Source of the DNA: Candidatus Heimdallarchaeota archaeon
GTDB lineage: Archaea > Asgardarchaeota > Heimdallarchaeia > JABLTI01
NCBI GenBank assembly: GCA_019058275.1
Contig: JAHLVW010000045.1
Coordinates: forward strand, 1-64,000
Direction of reading: 5' to 3'
DNA length: 64,000 nt
Below are positions 1-7,023 of this stretch, piece after piece. Positions within the stretch are counted from its first letter, which is position 1; the number at the start of each line of letters is the position of its first letter. A model generated the notes under the pieces. The model was given only the letters and a program-made list of their open reading frames with translations, had not been told where the DNA came from and did no database searches. The translations under genes and the position numbers were made by a program.

Positions 1-378
1 CATTTGCACTCCGGCTGTTCCAGCTTTACATGCAAATTCTAAATCAGCTGCTGTAGTGATAGGAGTTGCTCCAACTGCTTCAGAAACTATCGTGGCTGTA
101 GGTTTGACAGCATAAGGATGACTTTCAGAACCAACATATACAGCTTCAATATCCTCCGGCAAAATTCCAGCCATCTTAACTGCATTTCTTGCGGCCTCAA
201 CAGAAATTGTAATTGTATCTTCATCCATATCAGGAATGCTTTTTTCTTCCACTCCCAAACCTTTTCTAACTGCTTCGCCAGGTTGACCCCATATCCGAGC
301 TATTTCTTCTACCTTAATTCTAAAACGAGGTATGTAGACACCAAAACCTACAATACCAACTTTGTTTGTATCAGTCAA
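1..378 (-). CDS. Hydroxymethylglutaryl-CoA synthase, archaeal type (N-terminal part)
   Basis: This gene runs off the left edge; only the first 126 codons are present. The product condenses acetyl-CoA with acetoacetyl-CoA in the mevalonate pathway that feeds archaeal lipid synthesis. The N-terminus reads [16 protein letters not shown], followed by [11 protein letters not shown] near residues 83-93 and the catalytic-cysteine motif LEFACKAGT with Cys117, all characteristic of the thiolase-fold archaeal enzyme. The start is placed at a TTG, because a stop codon lies three codons upstream in frame and no ATG is available. It is divergent from the protease gene to its right. Family identity is confident; the rest of the protein cannot be judged. 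Confidence 0.9.
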   Translation of the reverse strand, partial: MTDTNKVGIVGFGVYIPRFRIKVEEIARIWGQPGEAVRKGLGVEEKSIPDMDEDTITISVEAARNAVKMAGILPEDIEAVYVGSESHPYAVKPTATIVSEAVGATPITTAADLEFACKAGTAGVQM

Positions 379-738
379 TATTAATCACTTTCTTAAATTT
401 GAAACTGGACGTGATATAGCTATCTTTGGATTTTATATCCTTTGGGAACAAAAATCTTTGGACGCAGAAGTTTAGAAAAGGGTTCTATTTTAGTTTTACT
501 TTCAAATATTATAATTAGGTTGGATATTTCTTGCTAATTTTTTTTACTTTATATATAAACTCAAAAACTGTTTGTCAGTTGCGTCATTAAAATACTTTTA
601 ATAGCTGATGTATTAATAATTCCTTTAGCAAATTATTTAGTGTGATAAGTTTCATCGCATGTTACAATAATTAAATTTGTTACACTAAAAGTCCGAACAA
701 GGAATTATTAAACAATAATACTCTATGAGGATTCTTTT
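379..738. other. Divergent intergenic region with promoter-like sequence
   Basis: This is 360 bases between two divergently read genes. It holds a TATA-like run TTTATATATAAA at about 548-559 and an SD-like GAGG at 727-730 just before the protease start. No ORF or RNA gene is supported here. If the TATA-like run is used, the protease mRNA would have a 5' leader of roughly 150 bases. Confidence 0.4.
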
Positions 739-3030
739 ATGAGAAAAAGCAAGTTATATTCATTAATATTTTTCAGTTTCTTACTTCTTCCGCTAGTAAT
801 GAACAATTATACAGTTGCGCAAATTCCAATTACCCCTATTGAATACGATACCTTTAATCCAGTTTCAAAACCTAATCCTTCAACTGATTTGAATAAAAAC
901 AAAATTCATGATCACTTGGATAGTTTAATTGATGGAGGGTTCTTAGGAAGTTATTACACAACCATTGTTACATTCGATCAACCAATAACCAATGATTTAG
1001 TAAACCAAATCAAAGCTATTGGTGGTGAAGTTGTAGGATCTTGGTCATTAATATATGGAGCTGCAATTAGAATTGAAGGTTCTAATATTAATTCTTTAGC
1101 AGCTATTCCAGGGATTAATTTTATTACAGAAAATTATGAATCTAGAGCATTATTAAGCACAAGTGTTCCCCAAATTAATGTTCGACCTTATGTCTGGGAT
1201 ACTCTTGGATACGAGGGAGATTCAAGTATGGCAATCGCAATTATTGATACTGGAATTGATGATAGCCATCCAGATTTATCAACCAATGTTGATTTATTTG
1301 TCGATTTTGCAGGTCATGATGCATTAGTTGGTGGTGATGAATATATGTTTGCTACTGACTGGAATGGTCATGGAACTCATTGTGCCAGTATAGCTGTAGG
1401 AACTGGAGCAGAAGCTGGTACATCTTCATCCATGGAAATATCAGGAACTATTGGTTTACCAGACTTAGATGGTGGTTGGGGAATTATTGATCATGTCGAA
1501 GTTGAGTCATCTGGTACTGTAACAATATCAGTACAATGGGATGAGAAATCTGGTACAAATAACCCAAAAGATGATATGTTCATAGCATTAGATGTAAATA
1601 ATGATGGTGATCTTTCAGACGCTGAAGACATAAGTGTCACAGGTTTTTACGGTGACATTCCTATTGTTTTAACGTCATCAACACTTGCACCAGGTAAATA
1701 CTTGTATGCAATAGGTCCAGTAGATACAGGTGAACTTGACAGAGCTGCTGTTCAATATAAAATAACTCGTCCTGCATCATCAACCTCTGACGGAAATAAC
1801 AAATATCGAGGTGTAGCTCCTAATTGTAAGGTTATTAGCCTAAAAGCATTAGATGATTCAGGGGTTGGCACTCAACAAGATTTTATGGATGCTTTACAGT
1901 GGGTTTATGATAATGGTCAAGTAAATGATGTTGCTGTTGTAAGTATGTCATTAGGTTTTGATTCTGTAATTTCAGCAGTAGATAATTTAGTCAATAATTT
2001 GGTTTCACAAGGTTATGTTTGTGTTGCTGCAGCTGGTAATGGTCATACAGATGGAACTTACATTTATTCTCCAGGTATTGCATCTAAAGCTATTACAGTA
2101 GGAGCAATAGATGATGTCGATAAGGTGGCAATTTATTCATCCAATGGAGATCCACTTGACGATAAACCAGATGTTGTAGCTCCAGGTGGTGCTTATAAAC
2201 ACCCAATTGGCGCTGCAGAAAACACCCATCCAATAGTTGCAGCAGATACGAATGATAAGGATGCAGTTGCATTCAACTTAGGAACACCAGACATTTACTG
2301 GGAAAGTGAAATGAATGTTAACGATTACACAACCTATCAAGGAACAAGTATGGCAACACCACATGTTGCTGGATTAGCTGCTTTAATGATAGAAGCTATG
2401 GGTACTGATTGGACACATTCTGAAGCTGATGTTCTCAAAATTAAAAACTTGTTATGTGGAACAGCAACAGAAGTAATTAATGGTGAAACATTTGATGTCT
2501 ATTCCAATATACCTGCATTAAACCGAGGTGATCGTGATAATGTTGAAGGATTTGGAAAGGTTCATGGAGATGCAGCAATAGAAGCATTCCTATCAACCTA
2601 TATAGCAGGAGATGTTGTAGCAGATTCATTAAGCGATTCTCCAGCTGGTGTTCAATGCTGGGCTCGTAAAGTCGAATTAAAAGGATACATAGAATTCACT
2701 GCAGGGATTGAATTAGATGCAAGTGCAGATTATGACCTTTATCTATATGACCCTTCAGCAGATGTTACAACTGAAACAGGTATACTTGATAGTAGTACAA
2801 CTAGCGGTGGAGGTCTTCCTGAAAATATTCTTTATACACCAGCTGATGATATGACCGCGTATCTAGTAATTAAACGAGTTACAGGTTCAGGAAACTTTAC
2901 ATTACAAGCAGAAGCAACTAGAACAGGTAATCCTACTGGTCTTTTTAATATCCCAATAGTTGTTTGGACCATAATAGGTTTACTAGGATTCACAAGCGTT
3001 GTTTTCTTGATGAGAAAAAAGAGAACATAA
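739..3030 (+). CDS. Secreted, membrane-anchored subtilisin-like serine protease (S8)
   Basis: This is an exported peptidase of the subtilase family. Residues 1-28 form a signal peptide (MRKS, then a hydrophobic run to VAQ). The catalytic triad is visible as Asp170 in IIDTGID, His211 in NGHGTHC and Ser537 in GTSMATPHVAG, with the oxyanion-hole Asn434 in AAAGNGH. Between His211 and the rest of the catalytic core lies a beta-rich insertion of about 140 residues (roughly 220-355), rich in Asp/Asn and possibly calcium-binding. After the catalytic domain there is a C-terminal beta domain, then one membrane helix (about 737-758) and a basic tail MRKKRT. This fits an enzyme displayed on the outer face of the membrane. 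It has a clear SD (GAGG) and ends at a terminator-like hairpin. Substrate unknown. Confidence 0.93.
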   Translation: MRKSKLYSLIFFSFLLLPLVMNNYTVAQIPITPIEYDTFNPVSKPNPSTDLNKNKIHDHLDSLIDGGFLGSYYTTIVTFDQPITNDLVNQIKAIGGEVVGSWSLIYGAAIRIEGSNINSLAAIPGINFITENYESRALLSTSVPQINVRPYVWDTLGYEGDSSMAIAIIDTGIDDSHPDLSTNVDLFVDFAGHDALVGGDEYMFATDWNGHGTHCASIAVGTGAEAGTSSSMEISGTIGLPDLDGGWGIIDHVEVESSGTVTISVQWDEKSGTNNPKDDMFIALDVNNDGDLSDAEDISVTGFYGDIPIVLTSSTLAPGKYLYAIGPVDTGELDRAAVQYKITRPASSTSDGNNKYRGVAPNCKVISLKALDDSGVGTQQDFMDALQWVYDNGQVNDVAVVSMSLGFDSVISAVDNLVNNLVSQGYVCVAAAGNGHTDGTYIYSPGIASKAITVGAIDDVDKVAIYSSNGDPLDDKPDVVAPGGAYKHPIGAAENTHPIVAADTNDKDAVAFNLGTPDIYWESEMNVNDYTTYQGTSMATPHVAGLAALMIEAMGTDWTHSEADVLKIKNLLCGTATEVINGETFDVYSNIPALNRGDRDNVEGFGKVHGDAAIEAFLSTYIAGDVVADSLSDSPAGVQCWARKVELKGYIEFTAGIELDASADYDLYLYDPSADVTTETGILDSSTTSGGGLPENILYTPADDMTAYLVIKRVTGSGNFTLQAEATRTGNPTGLFNIPIVVWTIIGLLGFTSVVFLMRKKRT

Positions 3031-3045
3031 TCGAATTAAATACTC

Positions 3046-3090
3046 AAGTCTGTTTGAATTCATCTCACAGACTTTCTCATTTTTCTTTTC
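3046..3090 (+). terminator. Hairpin with T-rich tail after the subtilisin gene
   Basis: The arms AAGTCTGT (3046-3053) and ACAGACTT (3067-3074) pair perfectly over 8 bp with a 13-base loop. A T/C-rich run follows. The position, 16 bases after the protease stop codon, fits a transcription terminator. Confidence 0.6.
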
Positions 3091-3344
3091 TTTCTTTCCA
3101 GAGTAAAGAAAGAGCTTTTTATCTCTGATGTTACCAACTTTAATTAGCTATTTATGACTCTATTTCGTTAACCAAAGTTAGATAATTCAATTTACTTCTT
3201 AAACAATTAAAAACTAGTAAATTTTCTTTAAAAAGCACTAAAAATACCGACAAAAGCCTTTCATTTATAAACAGCAAAAAAAATGACATTCCTTTTTGAT
3301 TAGATAATCTTATGTCCAATTTTACATTTTCAATTAAAACTTCA

Positions 3345-3430
3345 ATAGTTTCTCGCTCAGATGCGTGATGAATCGCTGTAAGCGATAAGTAGCGTCGATA
3401 CGAGCACGCCCCAAAGCGTGAGCTATTGAT
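3345..3430. other. GC-rich double hairpin, candidate structured RNA or mobile-element end
   Basis: Two compact hairpins stand out in AT-rich intergenic DNA: ATCGCT-GTA-AGCGAT (3372-3386) and CACGC-CCCAAA-GCGTG (3405-3420). They lie just beyond the 3' end of the LAGLIDADG/HTH gene and 1.9 kb from a TnpB gene. A GC-rich terminal hairpin is typical of IS200/IS605-type right ends and omega-RNAs, so this may be a relict of such an element. No ORF overlaps it. The preceding 3091-3344 stretch shows nothing recognisable. Confidence 0.4.
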
Positions 3431-3460
3431 TTTCTTTATTATTGAATCAAAAATATTAAA

Positions 3461-4177
3461 TTAATCTTTTAAAACAAAAAATTCTCGAACGTATTTATTT
3501 AATGTTGAATTGTATATTTTGTCTGAATCAACTTTTATTGAAAAATAATCGCTTAGGTTTTCCTTATATTGCTGTAACGTTTGATTGGGTAAACCAATTA
3601 TCATAATTATCCCACTTTCCTTGAATTGTAATCCCTTCAGCAATTTTAGTTGTGAATCATTTGGTTGAGTATCCAAGAAACAAGAAGAAATACCTGAATG
3701 CAATTGCAATTTTTTATGAGAGGATAATAAGTCAATAAGAGTTAGTTTGTTATGTGTAAGAAATCGAAGAAGAATTGAAATGGGAATAGCAGTGAAATTC
3801 CTCTCATAATTTGATAGATTTTCTCGAGATGTTTTTAATATTAAAGCTAATTCTTGCTGAGTATAATTGTTTTGTTTTCTGATGGTGTAAAGATATTCAC
3901 CAAGTTGTGATGCTCTTAAGGTGTCAAGTTTGGAAAAGTCAAAATATCCTCGCTTTATTTTCTCATCCTTAAAATTAACAATTTGACCAGTCCAAGATCC
4001 TTTTTTTCTAATGGTAGAAAGTCGAGGTGAATAATTATAGGTTTTTTTTTGTAAAAGCAAATGTAATTCTTGTTGTTTTTGTGGATGATTTGAACCTATA
4101 AGAGATGCAAACTGCTTTCTTGAATGACCAGCAACAGTTAAATTAAAAGTAGTACCGCCAAAAAACCGTATACTCAT
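3461..4177 (-). CDS. LAGLIDADG/HTH protein, C-terminal fragment after a frameshift
   Basis: This frame continues the neighbouring LAGLIDADG gene. It opens with the end of the endonuclease domain (FGGTTFNLTVAG), then carries an XRE-type helix-turn-helix around residues 92-140 (RKQNNYTQQELALILKTS). The C-terminal 90 residues are not recognised. The apparent ATG start lies inside the upstream gene. Removing one base from the six-base A run at 4160-4165 (T run on the coding strand) would join both frames into a continuous protein reading YEYTVFGGTTFNL. So this is most likely the 3' half of one broken gene, although a sequencing error or programmed frameshift would give an intact product of about 540 residues. 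Confidence 0.75.
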   Translation of the reverse strand: MSIRFFGGTTFNLTVAGHSRKQFASLIGSNHPQKQQELHLLLQKKTYNYSPRLSTIRKKGSWTGQIVNFKDEKIKRGYFDFSKLDTLRASQLGEYLYTIRKQNNYTQQELALILKTSRENLSNYERNFTAIPISILLRFLTHNKLTLIDLLSSHKKLQLHSGISSCFLDTQPNDSQLKLLKGLQFKESGIIMIIGLPNQTLQQYKENLSDYFSIKVDSDKIYNSTLNKYVREFFVLKD

Positions 4178-5087
4178 AAAAGCGATGTTTTATATTATAA
4201 TCATTTAAGTAATGAGAAAAGTCAGAACGAAGCTGTTTCGATGCTGTACCAAATCCTATAACGTTTTTATAACTTCCATCAGCATCCATTAATCCAGCCC
4301 AAAAATTTCTCCGTAAAAGATCATTACTTTGAAAAATAAGTGGTTCACGTAATGCGGGATATTTTCGCTCATTAATCGGTTGTCCGGTTAAGAAATTAAA
4401 GAAACGAACAAGCCATTTCCCAAGGATATTTACATTCCATGCATTAGCATTTGATTGCTCAAAAAATTCAGTTTTGGAGTTGAATAACATTACTAACATC
4501 TGCGCTAAATTTTCTATATGTTCTTTAGAAGAATCAATGATATTAATGAAATACTCTGCAATATGACCATCACCCATAATCACTCCCGTGAGATAAGCCA
4601 ACTTTTCACTCAAATAAAGTGGTAGCTGGAAATTTTCACCTCGAGCAGATTGAAATTGTATAAACTCCTTGTCTGTAAAATAATCCAACCAATCATCAAC
4701 CAATCGAAAAAGTGGAAATGGTAACCATTGTTGATCAATTAAATAATTAATAATTTTTTTTTGCCAATCAAGAATAGATCTAATATAATTAGAATTCTGA
4801 AAATAATGTTGGATTTTTTCTGCCAAAGCAAGAGATTGCTTTCTAATTTTTGTAATATGCTCATTATCTAGAAGGATGTAGGGAAATGATTGTAAGATGC
4901 GTTCTCCGGTTAGAAAATCTATTTTACGAATCATTATAGAATATAGGAGCAGCTGCTTTCCTTGTGTTGTGTATGAATCTCTTCTACCCAACTCCAACAA
5001 TTCATTAGCAGTAAACCAAGTGTTTTGTGCAAGCGGTTCAGGATCCATTAGTAAAGGATCAGTTCGCCAGTGAAGAAACTCTTGCAT
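4143..5087 (-). CDS. LAGLIDADG homing endonuclease-like protein, N-terminal part
   Basis: This is a free-standing LAGLIDADG-family protein. The two helix motifs are YLTGVIMGDGHI (Asp173) and FWAGLMDADGSY (Asp268/Asp270), about 95 residues apart as expected for a two-repeat monomer. The first 150 residues are helical and unrelated to the nuclease core. The frame ends abruptly in YTVFWRYYF because of a one-base shift at an A6 run (4160-4165); the homologous continuation is in the overlapping frame ending at 3461. The start ATG has a good SD (AGGAG), and a TATA-like TTTAAA lies upstream near 5120. It is not inside a host gene, so it could be a solo homing endonuclease or a derived regulator. Confidence 0.82.
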   Translation of the reverse strand: MQEFLHWRTDPLLMDPEPLAQNTWFTANELLELGRRDSYTTQGKQLLLYSIMIRKIDFLTGERILQSFPYILLDNEHITKIRKQSLALAEKIQHYFQNSNYIRSILDWQKKIINYLIDQQWLPFPLFRLVDDWLDYFTDKEFIQFQSARGENFQLPLYLSEKLAYLTGVIMGDGHIAEYFINIIDSSKEHIENLAQMLVMLFNSKTEFFEQSNANAWNVNILGKWLVRFFNFLTGQPINERKYPALREPLIFQSNDLLRRNFWAGLMDADGSYKNVIGFGTASKQLRSDFSHYLNDYNIKHRFYEYTVFWRYYF

Positions 5088-5187
5088 AGCATTCTCCTAC
5101 AAAATTATAGTGTCCTCACTTTTTAAATACCTCTTGGAAAAGCTGTACGAATAACTAATTAGTCAGTTATTCTTTTAAACAAACATC

Positions 5188-5209
5188 GAATACTTTCGGC
5201 AATCTCCTT
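5188..5209 (+). repeat. Left copy of a short direct repeat flanking TnpB
   Basis: The sequence GAATACTTTCG followed by a variable stretch and CTCCTT recurs at 6832-6853 in the same orientation, about 1.64 kb apart and bracketing the TnpB gene. Eleven leading bases are identical. The pair may mark the ends of the inserted segment or be a coincidence of AT-rich sequence. Confidence 0.3.
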
Positions 5210-5314
5210 ATAAAAACAATATAAATCTAGCTAAACATAAATAATAACGAAGAAAAAATACTCTCAAAAGGATACCGACTAACAAAGAAAGCTTACAGAA
5301 CACTCATAGCTGAT

Positions 5315-6733
5315 TTGCCAAAAAACGAATTAGAGAAAGCATTGGAACAAGTAAGACAAATAACGAAACCTCAAATAAAGAAAAGACCACTGCAACTAAC
5401 CACAAAAGTAAAGATCGTTCCCACAAAAGAACAAGAAGAAATCTTGTGGGTATTATCAGAAAACTGTCGGTTAATTCATTACTTTGCAAATAAAGAACGA
5501 AAAGAATGGTGGGACAAAAACAAACACTTGCCAAAGAAGAAAAGAGACAAAGAAAACAAATCAACCTATAACAAACAATCAGCACAATTACCAAAACTAA
5601 AAGAAAAATACTCTCGCTATAAACAAAATTACTCCAAAACACTACAAGACATTCTTAAACAATTAGAAGCTGATTACAAATCGTTTCATGCTCTCAGAAA
5701 AAGTGGCGATAATAACGCACAACCACCAAAATACAAATCGAAGGAATATTTCACAACAATGCATTATAATCAAAGCGGTTTCAAAATAGAAGGAACAAAA
5801 ATAACCTTGAGTCATTTCTATCCTACAAGAGAAACAAAAGAGGTAGACCTTACTTTTGAAATGCAAGGAAAATTCACTTTCACCGGTAAGAAAGTGAAAC
5901 AAGTAACAATCTATCGAGTACACAAAACAAAAGAATTCTACTTGTCGATCATTTACGAACAAAACACACCAGAGTATTTCGACAATGGTATTTATCAGAC
6001 AATAGACCTCGGACTAATAAATCTCGTTGCAGCAGTGAACAGTCATGAAGGTAAAACAATAACCATCAAGAACAAACGAGTAGATAAATACTGGCAACCA
6101 AAAATAGAGGAAGTGCAAAAGAAAAGAGATCATTACAAAAAATATTCTAATCGTTGGAAATGGTACAATGATAAAATGTGGAAAATGATCAGGAAACAAG
6201 CAAACCAAAGAAAAGATTTCCAACACAAAGTAAGCAAAAAAGTCGTCGAGAACACCAGAGCAAACATCATAATCATTGGTGATTTGAATGTTAAAGAAAT
6301 GAGTAAAAGCAAGAAAAATGATAAGAAGAAAGATAAAAGTCTTCACCGAAACATGCAAAGTAGTGGCTCATTAGGTCGCTTTGCTAGATTCTTAACCTAC
6401 AAAGCTCAACTTGCAGGTAAAAAAGTAATAAGGATCAGTGAACGAGGAACAAGTAAAAGATGCTGCTACTGTATGAAGAAGGAGAACAGAAAACTCTCCG
6501 AAAGAACTATTCAGTGTGATTGTGGGTTTGTAATAGATCGAGATACAAGTGGTACAGCTAATCTCATGCAAAGACTCCTCGCTCTCCTAGCACTATCACA
6601 AAAACGCCTTGTGGTCAGGCAACGACTCTTGAAAGATTTTCGAGAGAAGTTTTTTAGCGACACACAGCCAAACGTAAAACGAAAGTTCCTCCTCAACAGG
6701 AGTTGTGCGGACTCGCAGGGAATCACAAGTTAA
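5315..6733 (+). CDS. TnpB / IS605 OrfB family RNA-guided nuclease-like protein
   Basis: This is a RuvC-fold protein of the IS200/IS605 accessory family. The N-terminal domain contains the typical TTKVKIVPTKEQ segment. RuvC-I is TIDLGLINL with Asp231 and RuvC-III is IDRDTSGTANL with Asp408/Asp410, preceded by a zinc ribbon (CCYC ... CDCG). RuvC-II reads IIIIGDLNV, so the position usually held by the catalytic Glu is Gly322; the protein may be inactive for cleavage or use another acidic residue. The start is a TTG. The frame stays open upstream to 5231 without an ATG, so the start is uncertain. No TnpA lies nearby. The last 50 codons overlap GC-rich, hairpin-forming sequence expected for an omega-RNA. 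Confidence 0.88.
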   Translation: MPKNELEKALEQVRQITKPQIKKRPLQLTTKVKIVPTKEQEEILWVLSENCRLIHYFANKERKEWWDKNKHLPKKKRDKENKSTYNKQSAQLPKLKEKYSRYKQNYSKTLQDILKQLEADYKSFHALRKSGDNNAQPPKYKSKEYFTTMHYNQSGFKIEGTKITLSHFYPTRETKEVDLTFEMQGKFTFTGKKVKQVTIYRVHKTKEFYLSIIYEQNTPEYFDNGIYQTIDLGLINLVAAVNSHEGKTITIKNKRVDKYWQPKIEEVQKKRDHYKKYSNRWKWYNDKMWKMIRKQANQRKDFQHKVSKKVVENTRANIIIIGDLNVKEMSKSKKNDKKKDKSLHRNMQSSGSLGRFARFLTYKAQLAGKKVIRISERGTSKRCCYCMKKENRKLSERTIQCDCGFVIDRDTSGTANLMQRLLALLALSQKRLVVRQRLLKDFREKFFSDTQPNVKRKFLLNRSCADSQGITS

Positions 6734-6760
6734 CGCAAACTCTATTAGAGTCCGTTAACC
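6680..6760 (+). ncRNA. Candidate omega-RNA 3' region / right end of the TnpB element
   Basis: The 3' end of tnpB is unusually GC-rich and folds. CTCCT-CAAC-AGGAG makes a hairpin at 6689-6702. A longer interrupted stem pairs GTTAACG (6729-6735) with CGTTAAC (6753-6759) and, inside it, ACTCT (6739-6743) with AGAGT (6747-6751). The tnpB stop codon is inside this second hairpin. In this family the guide RNA is made from the tnpB 3' end and flanking DNA, so the element boundary is probably near 6760. Confidence 0.5.
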
Positions 6761-6831
6761 AAGATAGACCATAATCAATTATACCATTAATTATAGAGTA
6801 ATTAGTAACAAATAGCAGGTGAAAGAACGAA

Positions 6832-6853
6832 GAATACTTTCGACTAACTCCTT
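6832..6853 (+). repeat. Right copy of a short direct repeat flanking TnpB
   Basis: Partner of the repeat at 5188-5209: GAATACTTTCG is identical and CTCCTT recurs after five variable bases. It lies about 70 bases beyond the terminal hairpin of the TnpB element and just before the promoter of the SMC/ubiquitin cluster. Confidence 0.3.
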
Positions 6854-6861
6854 TGAAACCA

Positions 6862-6872
6862 TTTATTTAAAC
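6862..6872 (+). promoter_or_regulatory. TATA-like box upstream of the SMC/ubiquitin-like cluster
   Basis: TTTATTTAAAC is an archaeal TATA-like element about 150 bases before the SMC start. The leader between them (6873-7023) is purine-rich around 6910-6960 and holds no ORF I can support. The GGAG at 7010-7013 is the SD for the ATG at 7024. Confidence 0.4.
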
Positions 6873-7023
6873 AGACAAACTAGAACAAATAATTAGACTA
6901 GTGTATTGAGGTCGTGAAAAGAGGAACAGAGAGGAGAAGTCGGAAAAACAGAAGATAGGTTAAACTTCTCTACTATCTGACCTTTGCGCTTGGTCTTATG
7001 GTAGCTATCGGAGTTTGGATTGT

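Noticed and set aside
118..384. 88-codon plus-strand ORF at the left edge
   Set aside because: It is antisense to the HMG-CoA synthase gene, whose reverse-strand motifs are clear.
5304..6726. Minus-strand ORFs opposite TnpB
   Set aside because: Cysteine/phenylalanine-rich composition typical of reverse frames of Lys-rich genes; TnpB motifs support the plus strand.
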